From assembly GCF_014653695.1 (NCBI RefSeq), contig NZ_BNAR01000011.1, forward strand, positions 186,001 to 250,000: a stretch of 64,000 nt of DNA. Direction: 5' to 3'. Position 1 is the stretch's first letter; each line of letters opens with the position of its first letter. A program made the translations under genes and the position numbers. Source of the stretch: Lentzea cavernae. GTDB lineage: Bacteria; Actinomycetota; Actinomycetes; Mycobacteriales; Pseudonocardiaceae. The notes under the pieces are model-generated. The model had not been told where the DNA came from and ran no database searches. It was given only the letters and a program-made list of their open reading frames with translations. Below, in pieces: positions 18,216-26,626 of this stretch.

Positions 18216-19589
18216 GTGAGGCACTTCGACCTGGTCATCATCGGCACCGGCTCCGGCAACAGCATCCCGGCGGAAGCCATGGCAGGCTGGCAGATCGCCA
18301 TCCTGGAAAAGGGCACCTTCGGCGGCACCTGCCTGAACGTGGGCTGCATCCCGACAAAGATGTTCGTCCACACCGCGGACCAGGCCGCAGCCCCGGCCAA
18401 CGCCAAGAAGCTCGGCGTGGACGCACACACAGACACCGTCCACTGGCCGGAGATCCGCGACCGGATCTTCAACCGGATCGACCCGATCGCCGAGGGCGGC
18501 CGCAACTGGCGCGCCAACGAGAACGCGAACGTCACGGTCTACGAGGGCACCGCCACCTTCGTCGACGCGAACACGATCGACACCGGCACCGGCGAGACCA
18601 TCACCGCCGACCGGATCGTCATCGCGGCGGGCAGCCGTCCCAGCATCCCGGACATCGCGGACCTGGACACGACCGGCTTCCACACCAGCGACACGATCAT
18701 GCGCCTGGACGAGCTCCCGGAAAGCCTGGTCATCGTCGGCAGCGGTTTCATCGCCTCGGAGTTCGCCCACGTCTTCAGCAGCTTCGGCGTCAAGGTCACG
18801 GTGATCGCGCGCTCGAACCTCCTCCTGCGCCACGAGGACCTGGAAATCGCCGAACGCTTCACCGACATCGCGAAGCAGAAGTGGGACGTCAGGCTCCAGC
18901 GCAAGACCACCCGCGCCGAAAAGACGGCCACGGGCGTGCGTCTCCACCTGGAGGGCCCCAACGGCGAGGAAACCGTTGAGGCGCAGCAACTCCTCATCGC
19001 CACGGGCAGGCAGCCGAACACCGACCTGCTCCAGGTGCAGAAGGCCGGTCTCGACACGCACCCGGACGGCCGCCTGAAGGTGGACGCGAACCAGCGCACC
19101 AGTCAGCCGCACATCCTCGCCCTGGGCGACATCAGCTCCGACTACCAGCTCAAGCACGTCGCGAACCACGAGGCCAAGGTGGTCCAGCACAACCTGCTGC
19201 ACCCCGACGACCAGATCGAGAGCGACCACCGCTTCGTGCCGGCCGCCGTCTTCTCCAACCCGCAGATCGCGAGCGTCGGTCTGACCGAGGAACAGGCGAA
19301 GGCCCAGGGCATCCGGTACGTCACCGCCAGCCAGGCCTACGCGTCCATCGCCTACGGCTGGGCGATGGAGGACACGACCGGTTTCGCGAAGCTGATCGCC
19401 GACCCGGCCACCGGGCGGTTGCTCGGCGCGCACATCATCGGCCCGCAGGCGTCGACGGTGATCCAGCCGCTGATCCAGGCGATGAGCTTCGGGCTGGACG
19501 CGAAGTCCATGGCACGTGGCCAGTACTGGATCCACCCGGCGATGCCCGAACTGGTCGAAAACGCCCTTCTCAACCTCCCGCTGGACTGA
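18216..19589 (+). CDS. mtr: Mycothione reductase
   Basis: From GTG 18216 the product has 457 residues and begins VRHFDLVIIGTGSGN, the usual Mtr N-terminus with the FAD-binding G-x-G-x-x-N. GGTCLNVGCIPTK holds the redox-active Cys pair, VIVGSGFIASEFA is the NADPH-binding fold, and WIHPAMPELVENALL carries the C-terminal active-site His. It reduces mycothiol disulphide with NADPH and so marks a mycothiol-using actinobacterium. TTG 18204 is an alternative start but is less like family members. No strong ribosome-binding site is visible. Confidence 0.93.
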   Translation: MRHFDLVIIGTGSGNSIPAEAMAGWQIAILEKGTFGGTCLNVGCIPTKMFVHTADQAAAPANAKKLGVDAHTDTVHWPEIRDRIFNRIDPIAEGGRNWRANENANVTVYEGTATFVDANTIDTGTGETITADRIVIAAGSRPSIPDIADLDTTGFHTSDTIMRLDELPESLVIVGSGFIASEFAHVFSSFGVKVTVIARSNLLLRHEDLEIAERFTDIAKQKWDVRLQRKTTRAEKTATGVRLHLEGPNGEETVEAQQLLIATGRQPNTDLLQVQKAGLDTHPDGRLKVDANQRTSQPHILALGDISSDYQLKHVANHEAKVVQHNLLHPDDQIESDHRFVPAAVFSNPQIASVGLTEEQAKAQGIRYVTASQAYASIAYGWAMEDTTGFAKLIADPATGRLLGAHIIGPQASTVIQPLIQAMSFGLDAKSMARGQYWIHPAMPELVENALLNLPLD

Positions 19590-19653
19590 AGGCCCACGAC
19601 GAAAGGGTCTTCCGCCGCTGCCGGAAACCGCGCCGGGCAACCAGTATTCAGCG

Positions 19654-20067
19654 ATGACTGACAGAGTCCTGGTCGCCTACACCTCGAAAACCGCCGCCAC
19701 CGACGAGATCGCCGAGATCATCGGCACCGAACTCGCCGGCTGCGGGCTGAGAGTCACCGTGCTCCCGGTCGCCGCCGCCGACACGCTCCACGGGTTCGGT
19801 GCCGTGATCATGGGTGACGCCGCGGCGCGTGACGCGCATCGGTTCGTGCGGCGGCACAAGGTTTCCCTCAAGCACACGCCCATGTGGTTGTTCCACCGCG
19901 GTGCTCCTCCGGTGCCGAACGACGTCACGCGCATGGTCCGCAGGCTCGGCGCCAGCGGGCCGATCAGCTTCGGCGGCGCGGCACCGGACTGGGACCGCGC
20001 GAAGGCGTGGGCCCGCTACCTCGCCGACCAGCTCACGGTGCTGCACCGGGGTTTCGTGTCGAACTAG
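19654..20067 (+). CDS. Flavodoxin-domain protein
   Basis: The 137-residue protein begins MTDRVLVAYTSKTAATDEIAEIIG, the FMN-phosphate-binding loop T-S-K-T-A-A-T of flavodoxin-like proteins. It should bind FMN and act in electron transfer or as a small flavin oxidoreductase. It follows mtr after 64 bp on the same strand. The end overlaps the convergent VOC gene by four bases. The partner is unknown. Confidence 0.83.
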   Translation: MTDRVLVAYTSKTAATDEIAEIIGTELAGCGLRVTVLPVAAADTLHGFGAVIMGDAAARDAHRFVRRHKVSLKHTPMWLFHRGAPPVPNDVTRMVRRLGASGPISFGGAAPDWDRAKAWARYLADQLTVLHRGFVSN

Positions 20068-20474
20068 GCGCTGACCTGCTGGATCCGCACGGTGTTGCCC
20101 GCCGGGTCGCGGAACACGCAATCGCGCGCACCCCACGGCTGGTCGGTCGGCTCCTGCACGACGTCCGCACCGCCCGCCTGCAGCTTGTCGAACGCACCGT
20201 CGAGGTCCGGCGTGGCCAGGTTGATGAACGCGTACGAGCCGTTCTCGATCATCTCGGCGATGGCGGTGCGCTGCGAATCGGTGAGCCCGTCCGCCATGGC
20301 CGGTGGCTCCAGCACCACGGCGGGCCCGGAACCGGTGGGGGCGACGGTGATCCAGCGCATCGCGCCCTGACCGACGTCGGCGCGGACCTCCCAGCCGAGC
20401 AGGTCGCGGTAGAACGCCAGCGAGGCGTCGGGGTCGGTGTGCGGGAGGAACGAGGCGTGAATGGCGATGTCCAT
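20064..20474 (-). CDS. VOC superfamily (glyoxalase/bleomycin-resistance fold) protein
   Basis: The 136-residue protein has the paired beta-alpha-beta-beta-beta VOC layout: SFLPHTDPDASLAFYRDLLGWEV at the N-terminus and GARDCVFRDPAGNTVRIQQ at the C-terminus. Metal ligands expected in the family are partly present (His7 region, Glu-poor C-terminus), so it may be a binding protein and not an enzyme. It is cytosolic and stands alone between convergent and same-strand neighbours. Substrate unknown. Confidence 0.82.
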   Translation of the reverse strand: MDIAIHASFLPHTDPDASLAFYRDLLGWEVRADVGQGAMRWITVAPTGSGPAVVLEPPAMADGLTDSQRTAIAEMIENGSYAFINLATPDLDGAFDKLQAGGADVVQEPTDQPWGARDCVFRDPAGNTVRIQQVSA

Positions 20475-20567
20475 GCCGGCAACGCTAGGACCGGCGAGAA
20501 CGCGGTGCTTCTCGATTCCTGACCGGCTGAGGCCTGTGCCGAGGCCCGTGCTCGCGACAGCCGCGCC

Positions 20568-21806
20568 CTAGACGTAGCGCGGGCGGCCGGCGACCATGCC
20601 CAGCGCCGTCAACGCGGCCAGCAACACCAGCTGCAGCGTCAGCGACACGGTCCACGTCCCCGTGGCCTCGCGGAGCACGCCGAACGCGAACGGCCCGGAG
20701 GCCGCGATCAGGTAACCGAGGCTCTGCGCCATGGCCGACAGCCTCGCGGTGTCCGAAGTGGACTTGGTGCGCAGCGACATCACCAGCAGCGCCAGCGGGA
20801 ACATGCCCATGCCGAACCCGATCAGCACCACCCACAGCCCCGGCGCCGCGGCGGGCGCCACGAGCATGCCGAGGATTCCGGCGAACGAAAGCACGCCGAG
20901 CACCAGCACCACCGGCGCCTGGCTCGAGAACCGCGCGGCGATCGGCGGCACGAACATGCTCACCGGAACGCTCAGCAGCATCGACACGGCGAGCAGCATG
21001 CCGGCGGTGTTCCGGTCGACGCCGGAGTCGACGAGCATCGCGGGCAGCCAGCCCATGACGGTGTAGGCGAACAGCGACTGCAGCCCGAAGAACACGGTGA
21101 TGACCCACGCCAGCGGGCTGCGCAGCAACGAACGCTTCTCGGCCGGCGCGGCCGAGCGCACCACGGAGGCCGCAGCACCGTGCCGCGCCCCGGCGAACCA
21201 CACGATCACGGCACCGGCCGACAGCAACGCCCAGGCGCCGACGGCGAGGCGCCACGAGCCGAGGAAGTCCTCCAGCCGGGGCGTCGACGCGGCGGCCAGT
21301 GCGGCACCCGCGGACAGCGCCGCGGTGTAGACACCGGTGATCAGCCCGACCTTGTTCGGGAAGGAGGCCTTGACGACGACCGGGATCAGCACGTTGGACA
21401 CCGCGATGCCCGCGCACGCGATGAAGGTGCCGCCCAGCACGACCCACGGACCGTCGATCACGCGCAGCACCAGGCCGAGCGTGAGCACCCCCAGAGACAG
21501 TCCGATCGCGCGGGCCATGCCGAGGCGGCGACCCAGCCAGGGTGCCGCGAACGCCGCGAAGCCGAAGCACAGCGCCGGAACGGCGGTCAGCGCACTGGTC
21601 CAAGCGGCGGAAACCCCGAGGGCGGCGCGGACGTCACCGAGCACCGAGGCCAGACTGGTGACCGCCGGGCGGAGATTCGCGGCAGCGAGGGCGACCCCGA
21701 TCGCGAGCAGCGTGGAGCCGACCAGCGGAACGTGACGATTCTGGACAACCGTCACCCTGCGACCTCGATCGGTGGCAGGGTGTGCGGCAACAGTCGTCTG
21801 CTTCAT
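20568..21806 (-). CDS. MFS exporter, CynX/NimT-like
   Basis: The 412-residue protein from ATG 21806 has about twelve hydrophobic helices. The N-terminal GVALAAANLRPAVTSLASVLGDVR is characteristic of CynX/NimT/YeaN transporters, which handle cyanate, nitroimidazoles or similar small molecules. It diverges from a FadR-type regulator with only 54 bp between the two starts, so the regulator probably controls it. Together with the epoxide hydrolase and AlkZ-like genes behind that regulator it may serve efflux of a toxic compound (inference). Confidence 0.88.
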   Translation of the reverse strand: MKQTTVAAHPATDRGRRVTVVQNRHVPLVGSTLLAIGVALAAANLRPAVTSLASVLGDVRAALGVSAAWTSALTAVPALCFGFAAFAAPWLGRRLGMARAIGLSLGVLTLGLVLRVIDGPWVVLGGTFIACAGIAVSNVLIPVVVKASFPNKVGLITGVYTAALSAGAALAAASTPRLEDFLGSWRLAVGAWALLSAGAVIVWFAGARHGAAASVVRSAAPAEKRSLLRSPLAWVITVFFGLQSLFAYTVMGWLPAMLVDSGVDRNTAGMLLAVSMLLSVPVSMFVPPIAARFSSQAPVVLVLGVLSFAGILGMLVAPAAAPGLWVVLIGFGMGMFPLALLVMSLRTKSTSDTARLSAMAQSLGYLIAASGPFAFGVLREATGTWTVSLTLQLVLLAALTALGMVAGRPRYV

Positions 21807-21860
21807 CGTCACGCGCTTCACTATCGCAGACGTAGGATGTTCGGATGAGAGGATGACGCT

Positions 21861-22532
21861 GTGCCGTTGGCCACTACCCGACGGGCGGGTCTCGTCGACC
21901 AGGTGATCGAGCAGATGCGCGCCGCGATCACCACTGGTGAATGGCCCGTCGGGCAGCGCATCCCGCCCGAACCCGAGCTGGTCACCGCACTCGGGGTGGG
22001 TCGGAACACGGTCAGGGAGGCCGTGCGAGCGCTGTCCCACGCCGGTCTGCTGGAGGTGCGGCAGGGCGACGGCACGTTCGTCCGCGCGACCAGCGAGATC
22101 TCCGGCGCCGTCCGCCGCATGTGCGGGACGGAGCTGAAGGAGGTGCTCGAGGTCCGCCGCACCCTCGAGATGGAGGGCGCGCGCCTGGCCGCCAAGCACC
22201 GCACGGACGCCGAGTTGGGGCGCCTCACCGAGTTGCTGCACAAGCGCGACGCGGCGATGGAGGCCGAGCAGTGGGCCGAGGTGATCGAGCACGACACCGC
22301 GTTCCACGTGCTGCTCGTGCAGTGCTCGCACAACACGCTCCTGGCCGAGCTCTACCAGGGCTTGACCGAGGCGGTCAAAGCTTCGGTGGCGGCCTCTGTC
22401 GACACCAGCACACCGGGCCGCGACCAGGTGTCGCACACCGGGCTGCTGCACGCGGTCCGGGACGGCGACCAGGAGAAGGCGGCGATCGAGGCGGGCGGTT
22501 TCTTCGAGGAGCTGATCGAGAAGTTCTGCTGA
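21861..22532 (+). CDS. GntR-family transcriptional regulator, FadR subfamily
   Basis: The 223-residue protein has the GntR winged helix at residues about 10-75 (GQRIPPEPELVTALGVGRNTVREAVRAL) and an all-helical FCD effector domain (EVLEVRRTLEMEGARLAA ... HDTAFHVLL). FCD proteins bind small carboxylated ligands, often with a metal. The GTG start lies 54 bp from the divergent MFS exporter. The epoxide hydrolase gene starts 55 bp after the stop, so it probably governs both directions. Confidence 0.92.
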   Translation: MPLATTRRAGLVDQVIEQMRAAITTGEWPVGQRIPPEPELVTALGVGRNTVREAVRALSHAGLLEVRQGDGTFVRATSEISGAVRRMCGTELKEVLEVRRTLEMEGARLAAKHRTDAELGRLTELLHKRDAAMEAEQWAEVIEHDTAFHVLLVQCSHNTLLAELYQGLTEAVKASVAASVDTSTPGRDQVSHTGLLHAVRDGDQEKAAIEAGGFFEELIEKFC

Positions 22533-22587
22533 AAAACGCTGAAAACGTGGACTGAAGTCGTCCGCATGAGCTCATAGCGTGGGGACC

Positions 22588-23691
22588 ATGGAGATCAGGC
22601 CGTTCCGCATCGAGATCCCGCAGGCGGAGGTCGACGACCTCCGCGCCCGCCTCGCGAACACGCGGTGGCCGGAGGAGGACCTGCCGGAGGTCGGCTGGTC
22701 CTACGGCATCCCGCTGGGCTACCTGCGCCCGCTGGCCGAGCACTGGCGCGACGGGTTCGACTGGCGCGCGCAGGAGGAGCGGCTCAACTCCTACCCGCAG
22801 TTCACGACCGAGATCAGCGGGCAGCGGATCCACTTCGTGCACGTGCGGTCGAAGAAGCGGGACGCCACGCCGTTGCTGCTGGTGCACGGCTGGCCTGGCT
22901 CGTTCGTCGAGTTCCTGGACGTGGTCGAGCCGCTGTCGGAGGACTTCCACCTCGTCATCCCGTCGATCCCCGGCTTCGGCTTCTCGGGGCCGGCGGCGAA
23001 GCCCGGCTGGAACGTCCTGCGCGTCTCGTGGGCGTTCGCGAAGCTCATGGAGGGCCTGGGTTACGACCGCTTCGGCGCGCAGGGCGGCGACTGGGGTTCG
23101 AGCATCGCGCAGGAGATCGGCAGGGTGTTCCCCGAGCACGTCATCGGCGTGCACGTGAACATGCTGATGACGTTCCGCCCCTCCGGGGTCAACGACCTCT
23201 CGCCGGAGGAGCTGCGGTCGCTGGAGACGCTCGACCACTACCAGAAGGACCTCTCCGGCTACATGCACGTGCAGCGCACCCGGCCGCGCACGATCGGGTA
23301 CGGCCTGACGGACTCCCCCGTCGGGCAGCTGGCGTGGATCGTGGAGAAGTTCCACGACTGGACGGACAACGAGGGCGTGCCCGAGGACGCGGTGGACCGC
23401 GACCGGATGCTGACCAACGTGTCCATCTACTGGTTCACCCGCACGGCGGGCTCCTCGGCCGCGCTGTACAAGGAACAGGCGGCGTCCTGGGGTCAGCAGA
23501 AGCCGTCGACGGTACCGACGGGCGTCGCGGTCTTCCCGCACGACCTGAGCCGTCCGGTGCGGTCGCTGGCGGAGAAGATGATCCCGTCGATCGTGCACTG
23601 GACGGAGTTCGACCGCGGCGGGCACTTCGCCGCGATGGAGGAACCGGACCTGCTGGTCCAGGACATCAGGAAGTTCTTCGGATCACTGTGA
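22588..23691 (+). CDS. Epoxide hydrolase (EHN-domain alpha/beta hydrolase)
   Basis: The 367-residue protein has the N-terminal EHN segment (FRIEIPQAEVDDLRARLANTRWP) typical of microsomal-type epoxide hydrolases, the oxyanion turn HGWPGS (100-105), nucleophile Asp168 in GGDWGS and a late catalytic His in GGHFAAMEEPDLL. It opens epoxides to diols through an Asp-ester intermediate. The next gene, an AlkZ-like DNA glycosylase, starts inside its stop codon (GTGA), so the two are translationally coupled. The start is ATG 22588; GTG 22579 is an alternative. Confidence 0.92.
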   Translation: MEIRPFRIEIPQAEVDDLRARLANTRWPEEDLPEVGWSYGIPLGYLRPLAEHWRDGFDWRAQEERLNSYPQFTTEISGQRIHFVHVRSKKRDATPLLLVHGWPGSFVEFLDVVEPLSEDFHLVIPSIPGFGFSGPAAKPGWNVLRVSWAFAKLMEGLGYDRFGAQGGDWGSSIAQEIGRVFPEHVIGVHVNMLMTFRPSGVNDLSPEELRSLETLDHYQKDLSGYMHVQRTRPRTIGYGLTDSPVGQLAWIVEKFHDWTDNEGVPEDAVDRDRMLTNVSIYWFTRTAGSSAALYKEQAASWGQQKPSTVPTGVAVFPHDLSRPVRSLAEKMIPSIVHWTEFDRGGHFAAMEEPDLLVQDIRKFFGSL

Positions 23692-24785
23692 GCACAACAC
23701 TTTCCCACCGCACCCTCAACCGGACGCTGCTCGCCCGGCAGATGTTGATGCAGCGCACGGACATGCCGATCGTGGACGCCGTCGAGCACCTCGGCGGCCT
23801 CCAGGCCCAGGCGCCGATCCCGCCGTACCTCGCGCTGTGGACGCGGCTCGCGCCGTACGAGGTCGACGCGTTGAGCGAGCTGATCCTCGACCGCACGCTG
23901 GTGCGGATGACGTTGTGGCGCGGCACTTTGCACCTCATCTCGGCGAACGACGTGTTCCTGATGCGCACGGCGTTGCAGCCGGAGCTCGACAAGTGGGCGA
24001 GGACCTCCATGCCTCCGGCCGTCCGCGTCGAGATCGACCTCGGCGAACTGGCCCGGATCACCCGCGAGTACGTCGACTCCGAACCGCGCACGGTCGCGGA
24101 GATCGGCGCGCACCTGGAGCAGCACTTCCCCGAGGCCAGGGCACGCGAGCTCTCCAGCCAGGCGCAGATGCTGGTGCCGATGGTCCAGGTGCCGCCGCGC
24201 GGGATCTGGGGCGTGGGCGGGGTTCCGCAGAACATCGCGATGGCCACGTGGCTCGGGCGCGACCTGCCGGACGAGGCCGCCGTGCCGGAGCTGATCTCGC
24301 GCTACCTGCGGGCGTTCGGACCGGCGACCCTGGCCGACGTGCAGGCCTGGTCGAAGCTGACCGGGCTGAAAGCGCACACGGCCGGCCTCGACCTGGTCGA
24401 GTACCGCAACGAGGACGGCAAGGTGCTGCTGGACGTGCAGGACGGCGTGATCGTGCCCGAGGACGTCGCGGCGCCCGCACGGCTGCTGCCCGCGTTCGAC
24501 AACGTGCTGCTGGGGCACGCGGACCGGCGGCGGATCATGAGCGAGGACGCGCGGTCGCGGTGGGGCGCGGTGCGCAACGGCGTGTTCCCGCCGACGTTCC
24601 TGGTGGACGGGTTCGTGCACGGCACGTGGAACGTCGTGGAGACCAAGGACACCGCGACGCTGACGATCCAGCCGTACTTCCGGACCGCGAAGAAGGACCT
24701 GGCGGGTGTCGTCCGCGAGGCCAGGGCGGTGCTGAAGGTCATGGCTCCCGGGAAGGAGCACGTGATCACCGAGCGATCTGCCTGA
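23688..24785 (+). CDS. AlkZ-like DNA glycosylase (HTH_42 winged-helix family)
   Basis: The 365-residue protein from GTG 23688 belongs to the HTH_42 family that includes AlkZ and YcaQ, which unhook interstrand crosslinks and remove alkylated bases. The catalytic Q-x-Q motif appears as Q39-A-Q41 in GGLQAQAPIPPYLALWTRL, near the position reported for AlkZ. The VRMTLWRGTLHLIS and RLLPAFDNVLLGHADR segments are also family marks. It overlaps the epoxide hydrolase stop by four bases. Many genomes carry AlkZ-like paralogues of unproven function, so activity is inferred. Confidence 0.85.
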   Translation: MSTTLSHRTLNRTLLARQMLMQRTDMPIVDAVEHLGGLQAQAPIPPYLALWTRLAPYEVDALSELILDRTLVRMTLWRGTLHLISANDVFLMRTALQPELDKWARTSMPPAVRVEIDLGELARITREYVDSEPRTVAEIGAHLEQHFPEARARELSSQAQMLVPMVQVPPRGIWGVGGVPQNIAMATWLGRDLPDEAAVPELISRYLRAFGPATLADVQAWSKLTGLKAHTAGLDLVEYRNEDGKVLLDVQDGVIVPEDVAAPARLLPAFDNVLLGHADRRRIMSEDARSRWGAVRNGVFPPTFLVDGFVHGTWNVVETKDTATLTIQPYFRTAKKDLAGVVREARAVLKVMAPGKEHVITERSA

Positions 24786-25659
24786 TCACGTCGAGGGCCG
24801 CGGTGATGGCGGGCCTGCGCGAGGCCTGGGTCCGCCAGACCGCGTACAACCGCCGGGTGGGCGTGGGGCGCAGCGGCACGGCCCGGACGCCGCCCGGCAC
24901 CTCTCCCCTGCCGAGCCTCGGGATCAGCGCGACCCCGATCCCCTTGGCCAGCAACGCCATCTGCGTCCGGTACTCGCTGATCCGGTACGCCACCACGGGT
25001 TCGATGCCCGCGCCGTGGAAGGTCCGCTCCAGCCAGTCGAAGCAGATCGACCCCTCCGTCTGGCAGATCCACCGTTCGCCGGCGAGGTCAACCGGTTCGA
25101 GGAACTCCTTGCGCGACAACGGGTTCGAGTCGGGGATCAGCACCTCGGCGACGTCGTCGACGAGGAACGCGCGGGAGAGCGACTCCGGCACCGGCAGTGG
25201 CGTGTTCGCCCAGTCGTGCACGATCGCCATGTCGAGTTCGCCGCGGGCCACGGCCTCCGTGGCGTAGGGCGGGTCGATCTCGGTGAGCCGCACGTCGAGG
25301 GCCGGGTGCTGCTCGGACAGGCTCACGAGGACGTCGGGCAGCAGGCCGCGGGACGCCGTGGCGAACGCGCCGATGCACAGGCGGCCGATGGCGGCGCCGC
25401 GCTGTTCCTCCAGCGCGACCTCGGCCTCCTCGACCAGCTTGAGGACCTGGCTCGCGGTGTCGGCGAGCAGGCGGGCGGCGTCGGTGAGGCGGACGCCCCG
25501 GCCGTTGCGTTCCAGCAGCGTGGTGCGGGTCTCGCGTTCGAGCTTGGCGATCTGCTGCGAGACCGCGGAGGGGGTGTAGCCGAGCACGTCCGCGGCGGCG
25601 CCGACCGTGCCGTGCACGGCGATGGCGTGCAGCGCCTTCAGTCTTCCGAGATCGAGCAT
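24766..25659 (-). CDS. LysR-family transcriptional regulator
   Basis: The 297-residue protein has the LysR winged helix at residues 1-60 (LGRLKALHAIAVHGTVGAAADVLGYTPSAVSQQIAKLE) and a periplasmic-binding-protein-like effector domain. It diverges from an EamA transporter with 73 bp between starts. Two copies of TGCTAAAC (25667-25674 and 25700-25707) in that gap are candidate binding elements. Its last 20 bp overlap the convergent AlkZ-like gene. It most likely controls the EamA transporter. Confidence 0.92.
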   Translation of the reverse strand: MLDLGRLKALHAIAVHGTVGAAADVLGYTPSAVSQQIAKLERETRTTLLERNGRGVRLTDAARLLADTASQVLKLVEEAEVALEEQRGAAIGRLCIGAFATASRGLLPDVLVSLSEQHPALDVRLTEIDPPYATEAVARGELDMAIVHDWANTPLPVPESLSRAFLVDDVAEVLIPDSNPLSRKEFLEPVDLAGERWICQTEGSICFDWLERTFHGAGIEPVVAYRISEYRTQMALLAKGIGVALIPRLGRGEVPGGVRAVPLRPTPTRRLYAVWRTQASRRPAITAALDVIRQIAR

Positions 25660-25732
25660 GTAGCAATGCTAAACCCAAAGCCTAAGCAATCAGAACTAGT
25701 GCTAAACAGTCGGCGCGCGCAAGCTGGACAGC

Positions 25733-26626
25733 ATGAGTCCCCGTCACGTCCTGCTCGCTGTGCTGGTCGCCGCCATCTGGGGCTTCAACTTCGTCGTGCT
25801 CAAGGTCGGCCTGGACGAGTTCCCGCCCATCCTGTTCTCCGCGCTGAGGTTCCTCGCGGCGGCGGTGCCCGCGATCTTCTTCGTCGGACGGCCGCGGGTG
25901 GCGTGGCGCTGGATCATCTCCGTCGGCCTGGTGCTGGGCGTCGCGAAGTTCAGCTTCCTGTTCATCGGCCTGAAGGCGGGCATGCCCGCGGGCCTCGGTT
26001 CGCTGGTGCTGCAGAGCCAGGTGATCTTCACGACGCTGTTCGCGGCGGTCGTGCTGCGCGAACGGCCGAAGTCGGTGCAGATCGCCGGGATCGCGCTGGC
26101 CGTCGCGGGCATCGGTGTGATCGCGTGGGACTACGGGCTCTCGTCGCCGCTGCTCGGGTTCGTGCTGCTGATCGCCGCGGCGGCCTGCTGGGGCGTGTCG
26201 AACGTGCTGATGCGGTACGCGCGGCCGGCGGACACGCTGCGGTTCATGGTGTGGGTGAGCGCGGTCGCGGTGCTGCCGTTGTTCGCGCTGTCGGCGCTGA
26301 CCGAGGACATGAGCGCGCTCGGCCGACTCGACTGGGCCGGCGTCGGCGCGGTCGGGTACGTCGCGTGGATCTCGACGTTGCTCGGCTTCGCGCTGTGGGG
26401 GTTCCTGCTGCGCCAGTACGAGTCGTCGGTCGTGGCGCCGTACTCGTTGCTGGTGCCGGTGTTCGGGATGCTCTCGGCGTGGGCGTTCCTCGGCGAGGAG
26501 CTGCGCGGGCTGCAGGTCGCGGCCGGCGGCCTGGTGCTCGCCGGGCTGGCTATCCCGCAGTTGCTGGGGCGCCGGGCGGCACGAACGGAAGCCCTGCCGG
26601 AGCCCCTCGTTCCAGCAGGTCGATGA
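25733..26626 (+). CDS. EamA (DMT superfamily) transporter
   Basis: The 297-residue membrane protein has ten predicted helices in two EamA repeats; the first opens LLAVLVAAIWGFNFVVLKVGLDEFPP, typical of amino-acid or metabolite exporters such as EamA/RhtA. It diverges from the LysR gene. The last 77 bp overlap the 3' end of cobQ on the opposite strand, a long convergent overlap; the C-terminal RRAARTEALPEPLVPAGR is encoded there. Confidence 0.9.
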   Translation: MSPRHVLLAVLVAAIWGFNFVVLKVGLDEFPPILFSALRFLAAAVPAIFFVGRPRVAWRWIISVGLVLGVAKFSFLFIGLKAGMPAGLGSLVLQSQVIFTTLFAAVVLRERPKSVQIAGIALAVAGIGVIAWDYGLSSPLLGFVLLIAAAACWGVSNVLMRYARPADTLRFMVWVSAVAVLPLFALSALTEDMSALGRLDWAGVGAVGYVAWISTLLGFALWGFLLRQYESSVVAPYSLLVPVFGMLSAWAFLGEELRGLQVAAGGLVLAGLAIPQLLGRRAARTEALPEPLVPAGR

